Assembly (NCBI GenBank): GCA_905236635.1
Contig: CAJOCJ010000002.1
Span: 1-64,000, forward strand
From: an uncultured Bacteroidales bacterium
GTDB lineage: Bacteria; Bacteroidota; Bacteroidia; Bacteroidales; F082
Direction: 5' to 3'
Length of the DNA stretch: 64,000 nt
A program made the translations under genes and the position numbers. Shown here piece after piece: positions 29,183 to 39,322 of this stretch. The notes beneath the pieces are model-generated. The model was given only the letters and a program-made list of their open reading frames with translations. It searched no databases and was not told the DNA's origin. Every line of letters begins with the position of its first letter. Positions within the stretch are counted from its first letter, which is position 1.

Positions 29183-29937
29183 AACTTCTTGTCAGTCAAT
29201 TCTTTAAGTGTCTTATACTTCAGCTTTGTGGCTTTCGCGTTGATGCGGCAGATATGCCATCCGTCTTTCCCGTCAAGGAATCCCAGCTGGAAGAAATAAT
29301 GTTGCACGAAGGCGAAGATTGGCGATACTATCATATAGAATCCGGCATGCCTCTTTCCTTTCATGAAATAATGTTGTCCGCGCATCTTGGCAAACTTAAA
29401 CATCTGATTCTCATAGTCTTGCTCTGTCGCAAAAGAGTAATGCAGTAGGTCGCCACGAAGCACATTTTCCATAATCTCCGTTGAAAACTGTATTGTTTCG
29501 TGAATCTCGCCATTCCAAGACCCCAGGGTGCGGTTCCAGATGCGTATTTTTCTGTCGGGATACCATCCGCAGTGACGGATCCAGTGACCGCAGTAATTCG
29601 TCAAACGATTCATACTAAACACGTTATCATCGGAGATATCTTTGTTTTTAATTTCTAAAATCGAATTTTTCAGTTCATCGGAGAGTTCTTCGTCGGCATC
29701 GATGCTCAAAATCCAATCGTTAGTCGCGAGACCGTTGGCGAAGTTTTTCTGGTCAGAATAACCAAGCCATTCCTGCTGTACAAACTTGACGTTGAACGAC
29801 TTACAAATCTCTTCGGTGCTGTCGGTAGAGATAGAATCGACCACGACAATCTCGTCGGCCACATCTTTCAGTGACTCGAGGCATCGGGCGATGTTACGCT
29901 CCTCGTTTTTTGTTATTATGACAGCAGTTAACTTCAT
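29179..29937 (-). CDS. Glycosyltransferase family 2 (WaaE/KdtX-like)
   Basis: MKLTAVIITKNEERNIARCLESLKDVADEIVVVDSISTDSTEEICKS...ILSIDADEELS. Confidence 0.9.
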   Translation of the reverse strand: MKLTAVIITKNEERNIARCLESLKDVADEIVVVDSISTDSTEEICKSFNVKFVQQEWLGYSDQKNFANGLATNDWILSIDADEELSDELKNSILEIKNKDISDDNVFSMNRLTNYCGHWIRHCGWYPDRKIRIWNRTLGSWNGEIHETIQFSTEIMENVLRGDLLHYSFATEQDYENQMFKFAKMRGQHYFMKGKRHAGFYMIVSPIFAFVQHYFFQLGFLDGKDGWHICRINAKATKLKYKTLKELTDKKL

Positions 29938-29938
29938 G

Positions 29939-31873
29939 TCACTCAACGTTTTGCAGTCGTTTTTTATAGATATAGTTGAACGATTGGAAATTTGACTCGC
30001 CATAAGTCTTCATCGCATTCACCACCTCAGGCTTCTCTTCGGCATAGTTTCTCATGTCAACATCTTGATAATGATAGAGTTGAGAAGGCTTGTTCTTACT
30101 TCCGATATAATACCAATCGTTGTCGAAGACGCAATATTCGGTGTCACCGCTCGAGAACACCATCGGGCGTTGATCTTTTAACAAGTTGATTCCCAATGTG
30201 TTATTAACAAATGAGATATTCAGCAGATCCATCACGGTAGGATAGATATCGACTTGGCTTGCAAATTTAGGATTCACTTCGGGGTTCAGCAACGAGGGGG
30301 CGTAGAAAACCAGCGGGATGTGGAAATAGCCCACCGGCGGGGTGTACGACTTGACGTAATCCTTGCCGTGATCGCCCACCAGTACGAAGATGGTATTGTC
30401 GAACCATTCAGATTTTGCTGCTGTTTCGAAGAACTTTCTTAATGACCAGTCGGCATATTCGACTACAGCATCTTTATCGCTTGTAAACTTGCTTTCGAAA
30501 TAAGATGGGATGATATATGGCTGGTGGTTGCTCACCGTCATGATTGTTGCGAAGAACGGTCTTTGGTCACAGGAATCGAAGGTATGGGCCGCATATTGGA
30601 GCAGGTAGTTGTCGCTCACGCCCCAGTTGGAACGCTCGGCTTTTTTGTCGTAATCGTCGTAGGCGTAGATGCGGTCGATATAATTTTTATTTAAAAACAC
30701 ATCCAGTTTCTCCCATGTGGCGGTGTGTGACAGGAAAAACATATTGTGATAACCGTTGTCTTTCAACGTCTTAGGCATGCTGTTATATGTCAATACAGGC
30801 TCCGACTTCACAGGGTTGAACTGATATGTAGGGTCGTCGTTGAAGGTGTTGGCGTAGCCGCAGAGAGAAGAGAATATTCCCGAGATTGTGTGTTTGCCTG
30901 CGGAGAAGCAGTTGTCGAAATAGAGGCTCTGATCTATGAGACTGTCAAGGAAAGGTGTAAGTCCCTGGAAATGGCCGTTGCGCTCGAGCAGGTCGGAGCT
31001 CATGCTCTCCATCATGATGAGGACGACGTTATAATTGTTCGGAACGGTATCCGCCTCAAATTTTCTCGAAAGAGGATTCTGAAACTCGCTATCTTCTTGA
31101 ATATCAAGATATTTCTTCATATTTTGAATTGCCACTTCATCGTCCATCAGGGTGACATCGGTGAGATAGCTGGTTATGAAGGTGTATGTGGGGTTCTGTC
31201 CGAGCTGGTTCAGGAACGAGTTTTCGCAGTAATACGAGTCATAGACGCTGATAGGGCGCTCTCGTGTGATATAGCCTCGCATCCCAAAGAAACAGAGCAG
31301 TATCAAGAGGAATGTAGAGATACTCTTTGCGATGTAACGCCCTGATTGCCAGGTAGTTGAGTTCCTGATGATTCGTTTGCTGATGATATAAACCGCGATT
31401 ACCACCAGCACCACTGGGATGAAGAAGAGCCACAGACTCGGGTCGCCCAGCACCATATTTGTAACGTCGGCGAGTCCGTTTTCGCCTTTAAACCAGTCCA
31501 TCGCGGTAAGGTTGATATGGTCGGCAAACTGGTTATAATACGGGATGTCGGAGATGCTCGCAAATGCAATGACAGCAAGTATTATCGTCATCACCACCGT
31601 CATAATTTTTTCAAAAATGACGCTTTTTTTACCGATAAAATCGAATATCGAGAAAATGATGATTGGCAGGGCCAAAATGTAGCTTGCTGTGACTGTATCG
31701 AAGTGAATACCAATGAGATAGCCTTGGATTATCGTCCAAAACGAGGCGGTTGAGATCTCGTCGAGGTGGCAGAACATCAGGCCGAGGCGGCAGAGGAAGC
31801 ACACTGCCAGCACCACAAGATAAAACTTAAGGATTATCTTGGCGCTGACTGGAATATCGAAACGCTTCGTCAT
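29939..31873 (-). CDS. LTA synthase / sulfatase family membrane phosphotransferase
   Basis: N-terminal TM helices; VVLIMMESMSSDLLERNG...FSAGKHTISGIFSSLCGY...FVLVGDHGKDY. Confidence 0.9.
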   Translation of the reverse strand: MTKRFDIPVSAKIILKFYLVVLAVCFLCRLGLMFCHLDEISTASFWTIIQGYLIGIHFDTVTASYILALPIIIFSIFDFIGKKSVIFEKIMTVVMTIILAVIAFASISDIPYYNQFADHINLTAMDWFKGENGLADVTNMVLGDPSLWLFFIPVVLVVIAVYIISKRIIRNSTTWQSGRYIAKSISTFLLILLCFFGMRGYITRERPISVYDSYYCENSFLNQLGQNPTYTFITSYLTDVTLMDDEVAIQNMKKYLDIQEDSEFQNPLSRKFEADTVPNNYNVVLIMMESMSSDLLERNGHFQGLTPFLDSLIDQSLYFDNCFSAGKHTISGIFSSLCGYANTFNDDPTYQFNPVKSEPVLTYNSMPKTLKDNGYHNMFFLSHTATWEKLDVFLNKNYIDRIYAYDDYDKKAERSNWGVSDNYLLQYAAHTFDSCDQRPFFATIMTVSNHQPYIIPSYFESKFTSDKDAVVEYADWSLRKFFETAAKSEWFDNTIFVLVGDHGKDYVKSYTPPVGYFHIPLVFYAPSLLNPEVNPKFASQVDIYPTVMDLLNISFVNNTLGINLLKDQRPMVFSSGDTEYCVFDNDWYYIGSKNKPSQLYHYQDVDMRNYAEEKPEVVNAMKTYGESNFQSFNYIYKKRLQNVE

Positions 31874-31887
31874 TGCATAATTTTTTG

Positions 31888-31918
31888 CAAAGATACGATA
31901 TGATTTTCAGAAATGCAA
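31888..31918 (-). promoter_or_regulatory. Promoter for LTA synthase-like gene
   Basis: Minus strand TTG-N20-TATCTTTG upstream of ATG 31873. Confidence 0.5.
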
Positions 31919-31935
31919 GAAAATAATGCTAACAC

Positions 31936-31989
31936 TGATGGAGGATTTCTCCATTTCGTTTCATTTCATTTCACTCCAGTCGAAATGAC
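31936..31989. repeat. CATTTCGAC...GAAATG palindromic repeat, REP-like
   Basis: Minus strand GTCATTTCGACTGGAGTGAAATGAAATGAAACGAAATGGAGAAATCCTCCATCAG; stems CATTTC/GAAATG and GGAG/CTCC; lies next to the thpR stop. Confidence 0.6.
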
Positions 31990-31991
31990 AA

Positions 31992-32558
31992 CTAAATACT
32001 CCACTTTTTAACGACCTTGTACACAGCGCCGTCGGGGCGTAGAATGCTTTGGAATAGGATGATTTCGTTGACGTTTTGCTGGATGTATGTCTTTTGTTCG
32101 ATGGCTTGTACGACCTTCTGGAAGTACTGTTTCTCGCAGAGGTCTTTGATACGGCCGAGGGTGAGATGCGGCACGAAATTCTGGCGGTCACGGAGATAGC
32201 CGATGCCGTCGAAGGCGGTGAGGACGTCTTCTTCGAGACTCAGGAGTTCTTCGGGTGTCAGCTGCATGCCGAGCCATAACACCCGAGGGGCGTAACGGCT
32301 TCCGAAGATGCCTGTTCGGTTGAAGTCCATAGTGAAACTATGATGTTTCTCGACGACTTTTGACACTGCCTCGATGATTTTTGGCTCGTCTTGAGGTGGC
32401 GTCTCACCGATGAACTTGAGCGTTAAGTGTATGTTGGTCGGCTTCACCCAGTTAATCATTTTTTCGTGAGACAAACTGCGACGTAAGCCATCAAGCAGCG
32501 GTTTGAATCCGTTGTTCTCGGTTTGAATCGGTATTGCTAAAAAGAGTCTTTTCATCAC
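31992..32558 (-). CDS. thpR: RNA 2',3'-cyclic phosphodiesterase
   Basis: KRLFLAIPIQ...NIHLTLKFIGET...FVPHLTLGRIK; two HxTL motifs. Confidence 0.92.
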   Translation of the reverse strand: MMKRLFLAIPIQTENNGFKPLLDGLRRSLSHEKMINWVKPTNIHLTLKFIGETPPQDEPKIIEAVSKVVEKHHSFTMDFNRTGIFGSRYAPRVLWLGMQLTPEELLSLEEDVLTAFDGIGYLRDRQNFVPHLTLGRIKDLCEKQYFQKVVQAIEQKTYIQQNVNEIILFQSILRPDGAVYKVVKKWSI

Positions 32559-33760
32559 ATTTGTTTGTAGTCTTCGGCGAGGCCTCCTTCGGAGGTTTCT
32601 TTGTAGAGATATGGCAGGTCGCGGCCGGTTTTATTCATGGTGGCGACGACCTTGTCGAATGAGACACGGTGACGGCCGTCGGTAAATGTCGAGTATATGT
32701 TGGCGTCGAGGGCACGGGCTGCCGCGAAGGCGTTACGCTCGATGCATGGTATCTGGACGAGGCCGCAGACAGGGTCGCAGGTCATGCCGAGGTGATGTTC
32801 GAGTGCCATCTCGCAGGCGTATTCTATCTGTGCCACGCTGCCTCCGAAGAGCTGACAGGCTGCTCCGGCCGCCATTGCACATGCTACTCCGACCTCTCCC
32901 TGGCATCCCACCTCGGCGCCCGAGATGGAGGCGTTGGTCTTCACGATATTGCCAATAAGTCCTGCTGTTATCAAGGCGCGGATGATACGCACCTCGTCGA
33001 ATTCATAGCTCTTCCAGAGATGATAAAGCGCAGCAGGCAGCACTCCGCATGAGCCGCATGTAGGCGCGGTGACGATGAGTCCGCCCGAGGCGTTTTCCTC
33101 AGAAACGGCGAGGGCGTATGAGAACACGAGGCCACGGCTACGCAACGTATGTTGGTATCCCATCGCCTTGATATGATATTGTGCAGCTTTACGAGGCAGG
33201 TTCAACGGTCCGGGCAGTCGGCCTTCGGTGCGCAAGCCACGCTCCACCGCCTGTTTCATGGTCTCCCAGACGTTCTTCAGATGCTCCAGCAGGCTCTTGT
33301 CGTTCTCGCTCTCAAGCACGTATTCCCAGTAGGTCTTGCCGGTGCGCTCACACCATTTCATAATCTCCGTCATCGTCGTCATGGTGTAGAGGTCGGGCAG
33401 GTTAGACGGCTTGCCTTCCTCCTCGAGGGCGCCGCCACCCACGCTGAAGACCGTCCACTCGTCCAAGTCCTTGCCTTCCTTATCTAAAGCCTTGAATGTC
33501 ATTCCATTAGGATGATAATCTAAGAACACCTTTGGCTGCCAGACGATGCTCACAGGAGCATGCGGCTCGAGCACCTCTTGTATGGCGACGTCAGTGAAGT
33601 GACCTTTGCCGGTGGCGGCGAGGCTGCCATAAAGCGTGACCTCAAACGAGGCTGCTTCCGGATGACGTTCGAGGAACTGCTCGGCAGCGAAACGAGGTGC
33701 CATGGTATGCGATGATGAGGGACCGTGGCCTATTCTGTAAATCTCTTTGATACTTTTCAT
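32555..33760 (-). CDS. L-serine ammonia-lyase (single-chain iron-sulfur type)
   Basis: IYRIGHGPSSSHTMAPRFAAEQF...ENASGGLIVTAPTCGSCGVLPAALYHL...GAEVGCQGEVGVACAMAAGA...CDPVCGLVQIPCIERNAFAA. Confidence 0.95.
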   Translation of the reverse strand: MKSIKEIYRIGHGPSSSHTMAPRFAAEQFLERHPEAASFEVTLYGSLAATGKGHFTDVAIQEVLEPHAPVSIVWQPKVFLDYHPNGMTFKALDKEGKDLDEWTVFSVGGGALEEEGKPSNLPDLYTMTTMTEIMKWCERTGKTYWEYVLESENDKSLLEHLKNVWETMKQAVERGLRTEGRLPGPLNLPRKAAQYHIKAMGYQHTLRSRGLVFSYALAVSEENASGGLIVTAPTCGSCGVLPAALYHLWKSYEFDEVRIIRALITAGLIGNIVKTNASISGAEVGCQGEVGVACAMAAGAACQLFGGSVAQIEYACEMALEHHLGMTCDPVCGLVQIPCIERNAFAAARALDANIYSTFTDGRHRVSFDKVVATMNKTGRDLPYLYKETSEGGLAEDYKQM

Positions 33761-33767
33761 TTCTTTT

Positions 33768-33901
33768 AGTTTAGAGTTTAAAGTGTAGAGTTTAGAGCAG
33801 TCAAGAAGTGTAAAGTTTTAAGTTTTAAGTGTAATTGTCTTTTAAACTTTCCACTCTAAACTATAAAACTACTTTCAACTCTAAACTCTCAACTCTACAC
33901 T
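33768..33901. repeat. Heptamer inverted-repeat element, locus A (empty form)
   Basis: Left arm 33768-33800 and right arm 33869-33901 (inverted, 26/33 matches); units GTTTAGA/GTGTAGA/GTTGAGA. Confidence 0.85.
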
Positions 33902-35614
33902 ATTATATAATTTTGGAATAGCGTTGATCAATTTCTTTGTATAGTCGTTTTGAGGGTTGTTGAAGATCTCATCGGCGTCGCCGAGCTCCACTGGCTTTCC
34001 GTTGTACATCACGAGGATACGGTCGGACATGAAACGTACGACGCTGAGGTCGTGGGAGATGAAGATATACGTGAACCCGAAGTCTTTTTTCAGGCGGTTG
34101 AGGAGGTTCAGTACCTGCGCCTGTACCGAGACGTCGAGTGCCGACACCGACTCGTCGCAGATGATGAGTTTAGGCCGCACCGCGAGGGCTCGTGCTATGC
34201 ATATACGTTGTCTCTGACCTCCTGAGAACTCGTGCGGATAACGTTGATAATGCTCAGGTTGCAACCCCACCTCGGTGAGCAGCTCGCACACCTTGTCGCG
34301 GCGTCTCTTGGCGTCGGGTTCGATGCCATGCACCATCATCGGCTCCGCTATCGCGTCGCCGATGCGAATCCTCGGATTCAGCGACGAATACGGGTCCTGG
34401 AACACTATCTGGGCATGTTTGCGATAATCACGTAAGTCGTTGCCTTTCAGAGACATCACGTCTTTGCCCTCAAAGATAATCTTGCCATCAGAAGGCTCCA
34501 CTAGACGTAGGATCGAGCGACCCAGAGTGGTCTTCCCGCAGCCTGACTCGCCCACGAGGCCGAGCGTCTCGCCCGGATAGACGTCAAAAGTCACGTCATC
34601 GACAGCTTTCACGTGGTCATAGACGCGGTTGAAAACGCCTTTTTTGAGCGGGAACCATGTCTTCAGATGCTCCACCTTCAAAATAGGGTCGCGACTGTAT
34701 ATCTCATTCAGATGAGATTCTCTTTCTTGTTGAGTGACAATAAGTTGCTGTTTAAAATCGGCTGTATCGCTCCATGTGCCGTCGAGGAACTCCTTCACTA
34801 TTGGAAGACGTTTCAGTCGGAAATCCATAGGCGGGCGGCATGCCAGAAGACCTTTCGTGTATGGGTCTTTCGGGTAATTCAGTACCTCTTGAGACTCGCC
34901 ATATTCGACGACCTTGCCATCGTGCATAACCAAGATATCATCTGACACCTCCGACACCACGCCGAGGTCGTGTGAGATGAAGATCATCGAGAGATTCTCT
35001 GTCTGTTGCAGCTCTTTCAGAAGCTTCAGTATCTCTTTCTGCACCGTAACATCGAGGGCTGTGGTCGGCTCGTCGGCTATCAGGACTTCAGGGTTGCATG
35101 CCAGTGCCATCGCTATCATCACACGCTGTTTCTGACCGCCAGATAGCTCATGCGGGTAGCTCTTGTATATCGCCTCGGGGCGTGGCAGCATCACTTTCTT
35201 GAAAAGGTTTATCACGCGGTGATGCGCCTCTTCCTCGGTGACGTCTTCGTGGGCAAGGATAGCCTCTGTCACTTGGAATCCGCACTGGAACACAGGGTTG
35301 AGCGAAGTCATCGGCTCCTGGAATATCATGGCGATGCGTTTGCCGCGAATGTCGTGCATGTCTTTCTCCTCGAGATGCAGTATGTCTTTCCCGTCGAGGG
35401 TTATCTCGTCGGCTGTGATTCTCGACTGCCGTTCATTCAGCAGGCGCATCACCGCGAGGTTGCTCACCGACTTGCCGGAGCCCGACTCGCCCACGATACC
35501 CAGAGTCTTGCCCTGCGGCACCTCAAAACTGACACCATGCACCGTCTCGTTCCATTCGCCATCGCGAAGGAAACTCACCTTTAGGTTCTTTATATGAAGC
35601 AATGCCCGAGTCAT
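33881..35614 (-). CDS. Fused oligopeptide/dipeptide ABC transporter ATPase (two nucleotide-binding domains)
   Basis: Two Walker A ([16 protein letters not shown]), two signature motifs ([18 protein letters not shown]); last residues SVELRV lie in repeat arm. Confidence 0.93.
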   Translation of the reverse strand: MTRALLHIKNLKVSFLRDGEWNETVHGVSFEVPQGKTLGIVGESGSGKSVSNLAVMRLLNERQSRITADEITLDGKDILHLEEKDMHDIRGKRIAMIFQEPMTSLNPVFQCGFQVTEAILAHEDVTEEEAHHRVINLFKKVMLPRPEAIYKSYPHELSGGQKQRVMIAMALACNPEVLIADEPTTALDVTVQKEILKLLKELQQTENLSMIFISHDLGVVSEVSDDILVMHDGKVVEYGESQEVLNYPKDPYTKGLLACRPPMDFRLKRLPIVKEFLDGTWSDTADFKQQLIVTQQERESHLNEIYSRDPILKVEHLKTWFPLKKGVFNRVYDHVKAVDDVTFDVYPGETLGLVGESGCGKTTLGRSILRLVEPSDGKIIFEGKDVMSLKGNDLRDYRKHAQIVFQDPYSSLNPRIRIGDAIAEPMMVHGIEPDAKRRRDKVCELLTEVGLQPEHYQRYPHEFSGGQRQRICIARALAVRPKLIICDESVSALDVSVQAQVLNLLNRLKKDFGFTYIFISHDLSVVRFMSDRILVMYNGKPVELGDADEIFNNPQNDYTKKLINAIPKLYNSVELRV

Positions 35615-35643
35615 TTTGTTTTGTCCTTCTTTTTTTTGTTTTT

Positions 35644-35778
35644 AGTTTAGAGTTTAAAGTTTAACGTTTAGAGTAGTTTAAAAGCTTTTAGTTGAAAGTT
35701 GGAAAAGTTTATACACTTAAAACTTTAGAACTCAATACTTTATAACTACTTTCAACTCTACACTCTAAACTCTACACT
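35644..35778. repeat. Heptamer inverted-repeat element, locus B (empty form)
   Basis: Left arm 35644-35678 and right arm 35744-35778 (inverted, 28/35 matches); right arm starts 1 nt after the transporter stop. Confidence 0.85.
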
Positions 35779-35779
35779 A

Positions 35780-37339
35780 TTAAAATCCTTCAAGCTGCAT
35801 CAGTACCGTTGGTACAAGCAATATTCCCCCTATAATTATTAACATCAAAATTAACTTCCAGACCCATTTGAACCATTTCTGATATGGGATCTTTGCCACT
35901 CCGAGGGCACCGATGAGCACTCCCGAGGTAGGCGTTATCATGTTGGTGAAGCCGTCGCCGAACTGGAACGCCATCACCGTGGCCTGACGGCACACCCCGA
36001 TAAGGTCACCAAACGGAGCCATGATAGGCATGGTGATAGCAGCCTTTGCCGAACCTGACGGGATCACGATGTTGATAAGCGTCTGTATGCCATACATTAT
36101 CTCGACCGACGCCACCTTGCCGAAGTCGGACATCGATTTCGACAGGCCGTATAAAATCGTGTCGATGATGCCGCCGTCCTGAAGGATTATCACTATGCCG
36201 CCAGCGAGACCGACCACCACTGCTGCCGACAGGATATCCTGCATTCCTTCGATGAACAGCTTCGCTATGTCGCTAGCGCTCTTGCCGATTGCCACGCCAC
36301 TGCAGATGCCCATAGCGAGGAACAGCGACGCAATCTCCATAACATACCAGTCGTAGCCCATCACGCCAACAATGAGGTAGATGATGGTGTAAAGCAGCAT
36401 CACAAGGATGAAGTTATGCACCGTTTTTCGTAAGGAAAGTATGCCGATAACGGCAAAAATGCCTGTCAATATCGGTATTATCGGCATGGTGAGAGCCTTA
36501 GCACCCACCACGAGGGTCGTCTGAGGATTCAAAACAGAGAAAATCGTCATTGCAACAAGCAGGAAAGCATACACAAACCAAGCCGAACGAGGCACATATT
36601 TTTCAAACTCCTGCCCTTGCGCCGACGAGTTCTTACGCCAATAGGCATCATCGTCGAACATTATAGAAGACTGCGGATTTCTCTTGACTTTATGGGCATA
36701 ATGCAGCACAAAGGCGATGCCGAAGATATTGATGACAACCCAACAGAAGATACGGTAGCCGATGCCAGAAAACAGCGGCACTTCTGCTATACCTTGCGCT
36801 ATGCCTATCGTAAACGGGTTCAGGATGGCGCCCGCGAAACCGATATGTGCAGCCACATACACCATGCAGAGACCCGTAATACTGTCGTAACCCATTGATA
36901 TTGCGAGCGGTATGACGATAATCACAAAGGCGATGCACTCCTCGCTCATGCCAAAGATGGCACCGAAAAGGCTGAAGAGCAGCATTATCAGCACGATGAT
37001 GATGTTGTCTATACCTAAAAATCCTATAACACGATGATTTTCAAGTCGTTGCGTAAATTTTAAAAACGAAAAGATACCCATGTCGATGGCACGGCTTTTG
37101 TTCATGATCCAAAACGCTCCGCCAATCATCAAGATAAATATGATGATTTTCGACTGCTGCACGAAACCGTTGAAAAGCGCTGAAAACACCTGCCATGTCT
37201 GCGGTTGGTAATTGCCGTCCTGATAATAAAACACGCCATCGATGTATTTGCCGGGACGGATAAACCACGTCATGACGGCGGCGATGACGATTATGAAGAA
37301 GACAATTACAAAAGTATGCGGTACCTTACGCTTTGACAT
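35780..37339 (-). CDS. YfcC/DcuC-type multi-TM carboxylate or amino-acid transporter
   Basis: Multi-TM; FGAIFGMSEECIAFVIIVIPLAISMGYDSITGLCMVYVAAHIGFAGAILNPFTIGIAQGIAE; PSGSAKAAITMPIMAPFGD. Confidence 0.88.
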   Translation of the reverse strand: MSKRKVPHTFVIVFFIIVIAAVMTWFIRPGKYIDGVFYYQDGNYQPQTWQVFSALFNGFVQQSKIIIFILMIGGAFWIMNKSRAIDMGIFSFLKFTQRLENHRVIGFLGIDNIIIVLIMLLFSLFGAIFGMSEECIAFVIIVIPLAISMGYDSITGLCMVYVAAHIGFAGAILNPFTIGIAQGIAEVPLFSGIGYRIFCWVVINIFGIAFVLHYAHKVKRNPQSSIMFDDDAYWRKNSSAQGQEFEKYVPRSAWFVYAFLLVAMTIFSVLNPQTTLVVGAKALTMPIIPILTGIFAVIGILSLRKTVHNFILVMLLYTIIYLIVGVMGYDWYVMEIASLFLAMGICSGVAIGKSASDIAKLFIEGMQDILSAAVVVGLAGGIVIILQDGGIIDTILYGLSKSMSDFGKVASVEIMYGIQTLINIVIPSGSAKAAITMPIMAPFGDLIGVCRQATVMAFQFGDGFTNMITPTSGVLIGALGVAKIPYQKWFKWVWKLILMLIIIGGILLVPTVLMQLEGF

Positions 37340-37348
37340 AAAATATTT

Positions 37349-37380
37349 TTTGCAAAGATAAGAAATAATATGTAATTTTG
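37349..37380 (+). promoter_or_regulatory. Promoter for fba
   Basis: TTTG (37349-37352)-N20-TAATTTTG (37373-37380); a minus-strand TATCTTTG (37353-37360) faces the divergent transporter. Confidence 0.75.
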
Positions 37381-37410
37381 CAGTTAGAAAATTATTAAAA
37401 ACATAATAAC

Positions 37411-38415
37411 ATGGTAAATTACAAGGATTTAGGACTGGTGAACACCCGCGAGATGTTTGCTAGAGCGGTGAATGGCGGTTATGCCATCCCAGCTTTCAAC
37501 TTCAACAATATGGAACAGATGCAAGCCATCATCATGGCGGCAGTGGAGACGAAATCGCCAGTGATTCTTCAGATTTCGAAAGGCGCACGTAACTACGCCA
37601 ACCAGACTCTGCTTCGTTATATGGCAGAAGGCGCTGTGGCATACGCCAAGGAACTCGGCTGCGAGCATCCTGAGATAGTGCTTCACCTCGACCATGGCGA
37701 CTCGTTTGAGCTCTGCAAGAACTGCATCGAGATGGGATTCTCATCGGTGATGATCGACGGCTCGGCATTGCCATACGACGAGAACGTGGCGCTGACCCGC
37801 AAAGTCGTTGACTACGCTCACAAATACGACGTCACCGTTGAGGGCGAACTCGGCGTGTTGGCAGGCGTTGAAGACGAAGTGTCAGCTGAGGAGAGCCACT
37901 ACACAAAACCTGAAGAAGTGATCGACTTCGTGACCAAGACAGGTGTTGACTCACTCGCCATCTCCATCGGAACATCACACGGAGCTTACAAATTCACTCC
38001 AGAGCAGTGCACCGTCGACCCTAAGACCGGCCGTCTGGTGCCTCCTCCGCTGGCATTCGACGTGCTCGAGGCCATAGAGAAAAAGCTTCCTGGCTTCCCC
38101 ATCGTGCTTCACGGCTCATCATCGGTGCCACAGGACGATGTTGACATCATCAACAAATACGGCGGCGGACTTAAGGCAGCGGTGGGCATCCCTGAGGAAC
38201 AGCTCCGCAAGGCAGCGAAGTCGGCAGTGTGCAAGATCAACATCGACAGCGACAGTCGTCTCGCCATGACAGCGGCCATCCGCAAGACCTTGGCAGAGAA
38301 ACCGGCAGAGTTTGACCCTCGCAAGTACCTCGGACCAGCCCGTGACCACATGAAAGAGCTTTACATGCATAAGATCATCAATGTGCTGGGAAGCAACGGG
38401 AAGTTGGCACATTAA
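37411..38415 (+). CDS. fba: Class II fructose-bisphosphate aldolase
   Basis: NTREMFARAVNGGYAIPAFNFNNMEQMQAII...VLHLDHGDSFELCKNCIEMGFSSVMIDGS...VLHGSSSVPQ. Confidence 0.96.
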   Translation: MVNYKDLGLVNTREMFARAVNGGYAIPAFNFNNMEQMQAIIMAAVETKSPVILQISKGARNYANQTLLRYMAEGAVAYAKELGCEHPEIVLHLDHGDSFELCKNCIEMGFSSVMIDGSALPYDENVALTRKVVDYAHKYDVTVEGELGVLAGVEDEVSAEESHYTKPEEVIDFVTKTGVDSLAISIGTSHGAYKFTPEQCTVDPKTGRLVPPPLAFDVLEAIEKKLPGFPIVLHGSSSVPQDDVDIINKYGGGLKAAVGIPEEQLRKAAKSAVCKINIDSDSRLAMTAAIRKTLAEKPAEFDPRKYLGPARDHMKELYMHKIINVLGSNGKLAH

Positions 38416-38434
38416 AGTGTAGAGTTTAGTAAAC

Positions 38435-38470
38435 AAAAAAGACCTCTGAGAAATCGGAGGTCTTTTTTTT
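38435..38470. terminator. Bidirectional rho-independent terminator
   Basis: AAAAAAGACCTC-TGAGAAATCG-GAGGTCTTTTTTTT between convergent genes. Confidence 0.88.
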
Positions 38471-38487
38471 GTTAGACAGAAATCCTG

Positions 38488-39321
38488 TTATTCTTTCGTG
38501 AATCTCACGCTGTTTTCACCAAATTTTGCGATGTAGAGGCCTGTCGGGAGTTCGCTGACGTCGATGGCTTCTTCGCTGCTCACATTGACAACTTTCACCA
38601 GAGCGCCAAAAGCATTGTAGATGCTCACCTCTGTGTTCTGTTCAAGCCCATTGATGTATAGCACATCTTTTGCAGGGTTTGGATAAACCGACAACGTTTC
38701 GACACCAATTTCAACCACATTGTTATTTGGTCCGAAAACGAGCTTCGTGTTTGCGCGATAATTTATGGCCATTTTATCACCAGTAAATGCACCGAGGTCG
38801 TATGGATTAGGATTATCCGTGTCGCTGTTATAAGTCAATGATTTAAAGGAAGCGTCGGTATATTTGAAATAGCGAATTGCCCAGTTTTCAGAGTTCTTAT
38901 CAATAGCAACCATCAGATTGTCGGTACCATTGTAATAAAACGGTGTGTCAAACTCAATGGTCATCCAATCATCGACATTAGCGGGGATAGTCCACTGACC
39001 GGAAAAGACCAGGTTATCCTCTGCAAGTGGCTCAAAATCAACACCATCCTCAAATATGCTTCTCGTCACATTTTTCATATAAACGTTGATGTCGGCAGTG
39101 AAGTCGCTGTTGTAGCTATACGCGGTGCGAAACTTTATTGCCTTGATGTAACCGGCAAATTCAATTTCTTCCGCCATATAAATCTGCTCGGTGAATGCGT
39201 ATTTATAAAACAAATTAATTGGAACACGATCGGTTATCTCAGTACCTTCGCCGATGGTAATCGTTTGAGAATGAGAGACGAACGAAATGAATAGAAGTGC
39301 TAAAAGTAGTGTTTTTTTCAT
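38488..39321 (-). CDS. T9SS type A sorting domain-containing secreted protein
   Basis: Signal peptide; C-terminal SVYPNPAKDVLYINGLEQNTEVSIYNAFGALVKV...LPTGLYIAKFGENSVRFTKE. Confidence 0.88.
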   Translation of the reverse strand: MKKTLLLALLFISFVSHSQTITIGEGTEITDRVPINLFYKYAFTEQIYMAEEIEFAGYIKAIKFRTAYSYNSDFTADINVYMKNVTRSIFEDGVDFEPLAEDNLVFSGQWTIPANVDDWMTIEFDTPFYYNGTDNLMVAIDKNSENWAIRYFKYTDASFKSLTYNSDTDNPNPYDLGAFTGDKMAINYRANTKLVFGPNNNVVEIGVETLSVYPNPAKDVLYINGLEQNTEVSIYNAFGALVKVVNVSSEEAIDVSELPTGLYIAKFGENSVRFTKE

Positions 39322-39322
39322 A

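Noticed and set aside
33768-33901. Heptamer arrays as a CRISPR array
   Set aside because: No constant-length repeats with unique spacers; units are 7 bp and degenerate; no cas genes in the window.
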